64,000 nt of DNA from Omphiscola glabra (lineage: Eukaryota; Mollusca; Gastropoda; Lymnaeidae). The stretch is taken from positions 9,010,488-9,074,487 of the forward strand of contig OZ024806.1 of assembly GCA_964017045.1 (NCBI GenBank). The letters are read 5' to 3'. The notes beneath the pieces were generated by a model. The model saw nothing but the letters and a program-made list of their open reading frames with translations. It had not been told where the DNA came from and did not search any database. The translations under genes and the position numbers were made by a program. How positions within the stretch are numbered: position 1 is the first letter of the stretch; each line of letters begins with the position of its first letter. Shown here piece after piece: positions 48,600 through 59,144 of the stretch.

Positions 48600-48877
48600 T
48601 ATATAGGGCCTGTATATATTTATCAGTCCAAATAACTATAGCATCAAAAAAGTGCAAGACTCTCATGAAAAGGTACAAGGCTTTCACTTTCATCTCAGTA
48701 GTCACGACAGTAGATTTAAAATCTGCTTCAAGAAGTTCAAGTTACTTCAAGTTTCAACAACGGCATGTGAAATACACAGAAATATTGAGCCACTAAATCT
48801 CAGAAGGCAGCTAGACGTTATCCAGATAGCAGAGGTACAGAAGGCTTGACAAACAGCAACCGAATGAGTGAATAGCT

Positions 48878-49134
48878 CTTCTTCTTCTTCTTCTTCTCTT
48901 CTCCTTCTCTTCTTCTTCTCTTCTCCTCTTCTTCTTCTCCTCTTCTTCTTCTTCTCCTCTTCTTCTCCTCTTCTTCTTCTCTTCTTATTCTCTTCTTATT
49001 CTCTTCTTCTTTTTTTCTTCTTCTTCTCTTCTTCTTTTCTTCTTCTTCTTCTCTTCTTCTTCTCTTCTTCTTCTCTTCTTCTTTTCTTCTTCTCTTCTCT
49101 TCTTATTCTCTTCTTCTTTTCTTCTTCTTCTTCC
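48878..49134. repeat. CTT/TTCTC microsatellite
   Basis: An almost pure pyrimidine CTTCTT/CTCTTC tract of about 255 bp. Poly-Ser and poly-Glu-like frames across it are artefacts. Confidence 0.93.
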
Positions 49135-49353
49135 CGTGGGCGCAGGGTCCGGGCTCTTTCGGGCTTTGAAGGTCGGTATGTGAAAAACTCAACTTTGGTT
49201 AAATCAGAAATCAAAACTAGATGGAGCCTATGAAATGGAAGAGAAGAAACATCGGCCCCCATTGATAAACTCCCATGGTCGAAGTAAAGAATAGGTGTGG
49301 TATCATTAGTTTTGGTTGGTGTCGTCGGGACGGGGACCAAATCGTGGCCCGCC

Positions 49354-49537
49354 TCGGGTGGCACTAGCCCTAGCTACGCAAATGGCTAGTAGGTACCGGT
49401 AAATAATGTATGAGTGTGAACTGAAACCGGTTAAGCAAATGGAACTCGGGTGGCACTAGCCCTAGCTACGTCAATGGCTAGTAGGTACCGGTAAATAATG
49501 TATGAATGTGAACTGAAACCGGTTTAGCAAATGGAAC
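49354..49537. repeat. 92-bp direct repeat, two copies
   Basis: TCGGGTGGCACTAGCCCTAG starts at about 49355 and again at about 49447. Each copy continues through GGTACCGGTAAATAATGTAT to AGCAAATGGAA. Confidence 0.88.
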
Positions 49538-50230
49538 GACCTGGCTGTTTTCTGAAGTCCAATTTTAAAAAAAAATAGACCACACAGCAGCTACGGGTAT
49601 TCTGCGAAAACATACTCTCAAAGACAATGCGATTCACCAATTTTTTTATTTATTTTTTTAAACTTTATATTTTCTTGTCACTTCCTTATTTGAAGAAAAA
49701 AAAAGAAAATATATTTATTTTGTCGTAGTGCTGTGTCCAAAGCAATAGCTTTCAACAAGTCATTTAAATAAAACTACTGACTTTCGTCTGTCGGAAATTA
49801 AAGAGATTCGGTCTGTAAAAAATGTTGCTTTCATTTTCATTTTTGATACAGGTAGTTTTGGTAAACCCCGAAAAACCTTTTCTATAAAAATTAAACGACC
49901 TCCGTGGCCATCAATAAGCATTTATTCATTTAACACTTATATATTTCTGAAGGTAAAACTATTTTTTATTTATTGGTAATCTTGCCATAGCGAAGTCAAT
50001 AAATAAGTGTAATTAATAAATTATTATTATTATTTAAAAGTGTTTTAGTTTTTAAATAGCACAGACACGAAGAAGCCATTTAAATAAGTATTCCCAACAA
50101 CTCTGCGGTATATTTCTTTAAGAAGAATGTATAATGTATTAATTAATGAATAGTCTTAAAATAAATTATTTCCTTTAGTTGACTGTAACAACTTTATAAT
50201 ACTAAAAATACACTCCAATTTTTATGTTTA

Positions 50231-53200
50231 GTAAATAAAGGGGGAAACAAATGGAGCACCAACTTTCAGTTCAAGAATTGACGGAGTTACGGAAACTGAA
50301 ACTGGTAAGATTATATTTAATTTAATTGTAAGATCATTGTACAATTCAAAAAAAAATAATAAAAAATAAACTAGAGTGCATATTTTATGTCTTTCCTATA
50401 CAAGCATATGTTTATGAAAACAATTTTTTAAAATCCTAAATTTCATTTGCATTCAAACTTTAAATATGAACATATGGCGTATTGAAATATTTTTTTAAAA
50501 AAATAGTAATGATGATCGTTTCAATTTTTAAAAAATCTCTTTTATACATAGGCCTATATGTAATATGTTTCCAATTTTAAAACATGTTTTCTTAGGCAAA
50601 AATGAAGGAAGACATGAAGAAAAAATTTCTAAATGAGAAACTGAAGGAGAAAGAGCTTTGGGTGAGAAATTATGTATTTACTTCTATTAAAGAAATTTGT
50701 TTAACTATTTATAGCCCTACAAACATTGGCGACAGCAATGCGTGAACTTCCCATCTACTAAAGCTACTTGACCTCAAGTAGCGTATATTTAAGAATCCCA
50801 ATTTTTGCTACACCCCTTCCCCTCATGATACGTCACTGGACACTTTTTATTTCACGCCCATGAACTATATTAAATATTCTGATATTCAAACCACTTTTAA
50901 ACCGAATAATTTTTACACCATATTTAAATTGATTGAGACCATTTCATTTTCCGAAAAGAAAATATTACGCGCCAAACGCAGTTGCGTTAAATAAAAAAAT
51001 AATATATCATTTAGAGTAGTTATCGGGAACTATATTTTGCTCGCTATTGAACTCATTATTGAACCATATTTTCTTTCAAACATTTAGAATTTTTGTAATA
51101 TCCTCTCAATACCATATTTGCTGATTAGGAAGCAGTCCATTAGGAAGCAGTCCACGAGTCACACCAGAAGAGATTATTCGCTTCGCTGAATATGGTACTA
51201 AATTTAAAGAGTGTTAAGATTTCAATAATATCTCTTAGGAACGACTTAATTGACTTTAAAAAAATATATAATAATAATAATAATAATCAAATATTAGGCC
51301 TACAATAATTCTGCAAACTATTATCATCCAAAATAATAAATAATTTAACAATCTCTTATTATCATGATCTTAGATGGTGGCAAAAAAAAAATTGGCTATC
51401 TGCATTTTAATTCTCAAGTTAATTAAAAAAAATATTTTAAATTAACTTATTCCCTTTTGTTAAATGACATTAATTGAACAGGATTCCAGTTATAATATTA
51501 CATTATAAAAGTGTTTATCATTTTTATGTGTTTTCATCTAAACACACCCAATGAAATGGTTGTAATAAATTAGAAACCTTTGCGGGCATGCGCACAACTC
51601 TCCAAATACTTATCGTAATGGGATGAATGGTAAAGAGACGCAAACGGAAATTATATTTTAATAGCATCAATGCACTGATACCCACCAAAAAACTAAATAT
51701 TGAACAATGGCGGAACTAATCTAGAACCTACTTAATATGTAACATACAAACTGAAATATCACGCACTGTATTTGATTATATTCAATGCACCTATGGAATA
51801 TCTCTGTATAAAATTATAGTTATAACATCCAATGACATACTATATCACAACACATGACCTATTATAACACACCACACGACATCCTATGTTACATCCAATA
51901 ACATACTATATCACACCCAGTGACATCCTATATCACATTCAATGAATCCTATATCACACCCAATGACATCCTATATCACGCCCAATGACATCCTATATCA
52001 CACCCAATGACATCCTATACCACACCCAATGAAATCCTATATCACACCCAATGACATCCTATATCACACCCAATGACATCCTATATCACACCCAATGACA
52101 TCCTATATCACACCCAATGACATCCTATATCACACCAAATGACATCCGATATCACACCCAATGACATCCTATATCACACCAAATGACATCCGATATCACA
52201 CCCAATGACATCCTATATCACACCCAATGACATCCTATATCACACCCAATGACATCCTATATCACACCAAATGACATCCTATATCACACCAAATGACATC
52301 CTATATCACACCAAATGACATCCTATATCACACCAAATGACATCCTATATCACACCCAATGACATCCTATTTCACAACCAATGACATCCGCCACTGCCTC
52401 CCTTGCCACATCGCTTTGTCCATTCTCTTCTTCATATCTCGTCCCACCTTCTCTTCCTACATTACATTCTCACCTTCTCTTCTTCATATCTCGTCCCACC
52501 TTCTCTTCCTACATTACATTCTCACCTTCTCTTCTTCATATCTCGTCCCACCTTCTCTTCCTAAATTACACTCTCACATTCTCTTCTTCATATCTCGTCC
52601 CACCTTCTCTTCCTACATTACATTCTCACCTTCTCTTCCTACATTACATTCTCACATTCTCTTCCTACATTACATTCTCACATTCTCTTCTCCATTCTCT
52701 GCCCCGGCAACCCCCTCCCACATTCTCTATCAACATTCTCCGCCCCCCCCCCCATGCTCTGCCCACTCACTCTACTTTCATTCTCTGCCCCCATTCTCTT
52801 CTGAGACAGCCGGACCCGGACACGCAGCGCCGCCATTCGCACCCGGGTACCATTAGACTCAATGCTATTCGGGTGTCATTTGTACTAGTTTATTTTAGTA
52901 AAACTGAAGAATTAAGTTTACAAACGTATAGTACATTCAATTATCTTTCATTTGATACCTCATTTGGTCTTACAAACCCAACAATAATATTTTCAATCGT
53001 TTTTCAATCCCAACCTCTCAATTCTGGTACCCGGGTACTCATAGGTGCAGCCTTATTTTATTCAATTGGGTACTGCACATTTAAAACAGACAGCTTCTTA
53101 GAATATATATATTTTTTTTTTAATTTAACTAAGCGGTAAGTTGTGTAAAAGGGCTAGTGACCAAGCAACTAGGTTTATCGTGACAATTTGAATATTACAA

Positions 53201-56200
53201 TACACCTAGAGAAGACTTTTTTTTTTTTTTTTTTTAATATATCCTTTGTATTAACTTCGCTTTCGTTTTCGTGTGTTTCTGGAAAAAAATTTCGGGCGGC
53301 TAACTGACTCACTTGCCGTCAACCTATCTGGTTCTGGTTCTGGTTCGGTACGTTGCTGCATCCATATACTGGCATATGTGCAACGGTTGGGGAAGCGATG
53401 TTGCCAATCTAACGGCCCCTAGCAGATGCCAGGGCGGCCTTGAAGCTTTCGATCGTTGTCGAGTTCACGGCGGTATTGTCCAGGTTGTTCCAAGCAATTA
53501 TGGTGCGTGGAAAGAATGACTGAAACTTGGTACATAGACTCGATGCCAAGGACAACACATTCTGTCAAATGTTCAGCACCACTCCCTTACCTCAACCCCC
53601 CAAAAAAATCAGGGGTGGGGCCGCACTTATTGCGATTCTTATAATGTGCGTTACTTGAACGCTTTTTTTTTTCCTTCAAATTTTCAGCCCCCGCCCACAT
53701 CGCTCGATAATAAATTTTATAACTTTGTTGTTTTTTTTAAAGGGTTGCTTTACACAAAAAGTAGTTAATATACGCTGTTTTTTTTAAAATTATTATTTAT
53801 TTTTTTTTATCAGAAAAAGAAAAAGAAAGAGATGAAGGAACGTTTTTTAGCAGAGGAGGCGAAGGTGCGACAGCTTTGGGTAGGTTTATATTTTAAGAGG
53901 CATTTTTTCCCCTTCTTTTTATAAATTCTTTAGATCCAATGTGTTCAAGGCATCTAATCATGTAAAAATGAAGCATACGTCAACGTCCGTCACAAACACT
54001 TTCAAAATCACGATAACATTGAGCAGCACGGGGCTGGCTTTGTAGGCGATATAGGCGGCTATCTGGCTGTTTTTGTTCGTTTGTTTGTTTGTTGGTTTTT
54101 TTTTTTTTTTGTTGTTTTAAAAGTCACTTTGATTTTAACCCTAGTTTAATTTAACACATCTTTACATGTAAACAGGTGAAGGCTTTGCAACAAAAAACAA
54201 ACAAACAAGCAAATCAATTAAAACAGATTTTTTTAAAAACTTTGGTATAGAGCAGTGGTTCTCAACCTTCCGATGGCCGCGACCCTTTCATACAGTTCAT
54301 CGTGTTGTGGCGACCCCCAGCCACAAAATTATTTTCGGTTATACTTCATAACTATAGAGCATATGTGTTTTCAGGTGGTTTTAGGCGACCCCTGAGCACG
54401 GGTCGTTCGACCCCCCAAAGGGGTCGCGACCCACGGGTTGAGAACCGCTGGAATAGAAGAACTTTGCATGGGCTACGTTCAAATTTTTGTAAAACAGAGT
54501 AGCTTGCACGTGGTTGCCACCTACTGTCACCACTTTGGGTTGGTTCCAAAAATCTTTTTTTGTTGTTTCTAAACTCAATGCCAGTATGTTAAGCAGATTT
54601 AATTAAAACAAACAAATAATATAGTTTTTAAAATAAAATGTATACTTTTACTCTGAATAATGTCTTTTTCTCGCAATTCAAGGTGACATCATCCGATCCC
54701 CATTGACTTAGCCAAACAAAAACAACAACAAAATGATATGAAAGCGGAAATAATATTCATTAACCCATTATGCTCTTTTCTCTCCGAAAATATATTTTTT
54801 TTCCTTCGTTCCCATTCATTGCAATTTCTCACAGGTAATGCAGCTAAGATCATAAAAGAAAACAAAATTACACAAAAATAAGTGGGCAAATTCGAATTTC
54901 AACGGCCATATGATTTATATCACTTAGAAAATATAATGTTTAACTAACTTAACTCATTGAAAATGTAACCTTCTTAAAACATGAGAAGTAGTTTCTTTAG
55001 CGCACGAGTGGCCAACCCGAAAAGTTTAGTGGCCACTTTAATACTTTAATAGAGAATAAACCGTTCGCTGCCGCATGTCATTACACCTTAAATTAAAATA
55101 TCAAAATAAACACAGACTAAACGCTGAATAGAAGTGTTCTATCTATTTCTAATTCACTCAATGAAATGTTGATAACGAAATAGAATAAAAGACAAAATTT
55201 TATTTCCCCCCCCCCCCTCAATAGTTTTCTTTTTAAAATTAGATTTCTTTGTCAATTGCAAAAACGAACGAATACGTTTGGGTGTGACGTGGCGGCCGTA
55301 TGCGGCCCGCAGGCCGTGTGTTGGCCACCTCTGCTTTATTGTATAAAATAAATATGTGTTTATAAAGAGTAGTGTGCATTTCTTTCACTGTAAAATGGTT
55401 AGCGCAATGAAACACCATTACAGTTGTGGCTGTTGTAATTGGAAATATCATTAGTTTTAAATTGAAGAACTGTAAGACTTTTGTTTTACAAATCCCCCAA
55501 GAACATCATTGTATCCCAATCAGAATTTTTAAAAAAATATTATTTAATACGCAATTTTCTCTTTGTAAATATGTATTCATCTCAGGTCAAGAAAACAGCA
55601 GACATGAAAGCGAAATTTTTGGCTAAGGAATTGAAGGAGAAAAGGGCTTTGGTAAGACCTTATAGGTTCTTTACTGGACAATTATTATTGTATTGCATGT
55701 TTTAATTTAATATTATATTCTTAATTTTTTTACACAAAAACCAGCTGTAAGAAATCTACGCAAATTTGAGTTAATGATTTTGGTGTTAAAGAAGTGTCTT
55801 CTAATTTTGTAAACTGTCATGTTTCTGTAGTAAATAAAATGTACGCTTTCAAAGGTAATCATCTGATCGAAATTTAAAAAAAACAAACAAACAAAAAAAA
55901 CCAATAGGGTGTGTCATTTAATGGCGAAAATCTTTTGATAGAACATCCGGGGATAAAGTCTGGCCAATCTCATTAAGTTATTAATAAAACATCCTGGTAT
56001 CCGTTTGGTCAGTCTCTCAACAGCTGTTCGGTTAGTTCTGCATGAGCCAGGAACAGTGGGGCTTAACCTAGACGAAAACATGTTTACAACTTTATTATAC
56101 GATAGATGTTTACAAACAAATTGTTACCGCAATATAAATGCGGAATTACATCGTTAGAAGCCATGTTTTGCGAAGACATTGTCTAAAAATAGTAACATTA

Positions 56201-59113
56201 CGTAAAGTGATGTAACATTTTCAGTATTAGAAATGACAAATCCTATTAAGTAATGTTTTAAAGTAGTTACATAGCAAAATTTTCATCACACTAGTTCGCT
56301 TAAACACAGTCTTCTACGGGAAAATGTACACCTTTATATTATATATATATATAACATACGTTTTTATTCAATTATTTATTCGTAGGATAAGAATATGAAA
56401 GAGACGAAGCAACAATTATTAACTGATTATTTCAAGTTAAAGGCGCAAAAGTGTATGGTAAGTTTTTTTGTTATTGTATTTCATCCGTAACATTTTTACC
56501 TTTCGTACTTTTTTTTTTACTTAATGCAAGGATCGTTGTTGAAAATGTTTTTGTGTGTGTGTGTCTTCTATTGTCATCTATACACCCTACTTCATCACAT
56601 AAGTTAGATGTAGGCCTGACACCCTGTCTTTAACCAACACCACTCTACTCCCTCTAAACACTATCACAAAAACGTTTTTCCCTAAAGTTAAAATATTTGT
56701 TGTTTTTCCTTGTGAAAAATCATGCTATCGACGTAATTAGTAATTGTTTGCTTTAACGTTAATTTTTTTAAAAATCACGTGACTATTTTTAAACTGATTT
56801 ATCGCTACTTTTGAACTAAAATTTGTTTTTTTTTTAAATGATGTAGATTTTATTCTAATATACATTTTAATGTAACTTAGAATGATAGCCCGTATATAAT
56901 GACACTCTCATCATTCATATCTCACATTGAACAATCGATCTCTCGTCACGTGACAAAACCACCCAATCAAAGACGAGCACATATGGACATTAATCTTCAC
57001 ATAATTTGTCGAAATAAAATTCGCTAAATAATAGTATTATAATCTCCAGGAAAGGGGCAAGATAAGTCGAAAACGTTCAGCCGATGAAGAGAAAGAGGCT
57101 CCGATTGCGGTAAGGTTTAGTTGGAAAGTCATTTATCTCTTATAATATCGTTATATGTATTACTCTTCTGATGGGACTCGTGGACAACTTCCTAATCAGC
57201 GATTTGGTATTGAGAGTATATTAAAAATAATTCAAAATGTTGAAAAAAAGTATAGTTCAATAATAAGTTCAATAGCGCGCAAAATATAATACCCGTTAAC
57301 TACGCTAAATGATGTATTTTTTTTTATATAACGCAACTGCGTTTGGCGCGTAATATTTTCTATTCGGAAATACCGGTAATAAAATATTGCAATAATAACA
57401 TAATGCAATGTAACATTAAATATTGCAACAATAACATAATGCAACAATAACATAATGCGTCTTTTAAAAGATAAAATTACAACAAAGAATTTTCGAATAC
57501 CTATTGTCAGAAAAAGAAGAGAGCAGAGATGAAGCAAAAATGTTTGGTCAAAGAAGATAGGCCGCGGACGGATTTGGTAAGTTGCCATCTTTTCGTTGAG
57601 TCGTCTTGTTCCTAGCAATGTAGTTCCTCATTTCATCCACATTGTAGGCCGTGCCGTCTTAAGGCATGGGCCGACTGGGCATTGGCTCATGGCCTCGCGC
57701 TACAGGGGGGCCTCACGCTTCTGGGAGACTCACTCTTTTAGAGGTCTTATGCTTTACATATTGTTTATGAATAATGAGAGATTTCGGCAATTTTAATTTA
57801 ATTTAAAAGTCAGTTGACAGCACGTTTTCCCCCATTTTAAGTTTATTTTAACCCACGATATTATCGGCAAATTCCAAAATGAATACTTTAAACGTGAATC
57901 ACAAGATGGGGTGATTGACCCTCTCGCCCTCTCCTTAGTGGCCTCAGTGGATTCTTTTGCCCAGAGCCTCCGCTGCTGTAAAGACGGCCCTGGTCATAGG
58001 TCCATGGCAGTTTGATTGTTGGAAAACAATTGATTTGATTGCAAATGTTCTTCAGCCTCATTAACATTGAAACAAATGACCCAACCCCAAAATCAACACC
58101 AATGCCCAACACAAACCATTCGTTCACACCAGTGCTCAACACAAACAATTCGTTCACACCAGTGCTCAACACAAACCATTCGTTCACACCAGTGCTCAAC
58201 ACAAACAATTCGTTCACACCAGTGCTCAACACAAACCATTCGTTCACACCAGTGCTCAACACAAACCATTCGTTCACACCAGTGCTCAACACAAACCATT
58301 CGTTCACACCAGTGCTCAACACAAACCATTCGTTCACACCAGTGCTCAACACAAACCATTCGTTCACACCAGTGCTCAACACAAACCATTCGTTCACACC
58401 AGTGCTCAACACAAACCATTCGTTCACACCAGTGCTCAACACAAACCATTCGTTCACACCAGTGCTCAACTCAAACAATTCGTTCACACCAGGGCTCAAC
58501 ACAAACCATTCGTTCACACCAGTGCTCAACACAAACCATTCGTTCACACCAGTGTTACTCAGAATATAAATACTGTCGATTAAAAACTTCAAATAGTCCT
58601 CTGCAAACTTTAAAACTTCCCGAAACTTAACAGACTCATTACAGTTATACACCGGATGGCATAGGTAGCGATCACAGAAACATTCTCACGACACTAACAA
58701 CACCAGAATCAAAAGAATTTTACAACAACACATTGGGATTTTCAAGAAAAGCAAACTGCATTGCTATAAAGCAAGAAGAGAAGAAGAGCTTAGCAGCATC
58801 CCCGAAAACAAAACACTACAGAAAAAGTCTGCTAACAATTCTTAAATTTCCCAAACGGCTGCAGATAGAGATATAAATTATCTTTCTAGGACAAAAATAT
58901 AAAATGACTTGCAACAAGGCAGTACAACCAAATTACAACAAAGAATTTTCGAATACCTATTGTCAGAAAAAGAAGAGAGCAGAGATGAAGCAAAAATGTT
59001 TGGTCAAAGAAGATAGGCCGCGGACGGATTTGGTAACGTGCCATTTTCTCGTTGAGTCGTCTTGTTCCTAGCACCCTCTCTAGAAACAGTACAAAGCCAG
59101 ACAATTCATTTCT

Positions 59114-59144
<31 letters not shown>

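Noticed and set aside
48878..49364. Poly-Ser and Glu/Arg-rich frames
   Set aside because: They are products of the CTT microsatellite on either strand.
52359..53139. Plus-strand frames of 165 and 252 codons
   Set aside because: They cover the pyrimidine-rich 52-bp repeats and then dispersed repeat A, so they are composed of repeats.
54175..54235. Possible extra coiled-coil exon after TTTACATGTAAACAG
   Set aside because: The acceptor looks good and the frame is Lys/Gln-rich, but no GT donor follows in a suitable position and the unit pattern is absent.
57888..58652. Open frames of up to 254 codons on both strands
   Set aside because: They are produced by the 30-bp minisatellite, whose period is a multiple of three. 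They lie in an intron.
58560..58870. Frame with KEFYNNTLGFSRKANC, following the 30-bp array
   Set aside because: It is short, unrecognised and has no convincing splice sites. It could be a retroelement or gene fragment but cannot be assigned.
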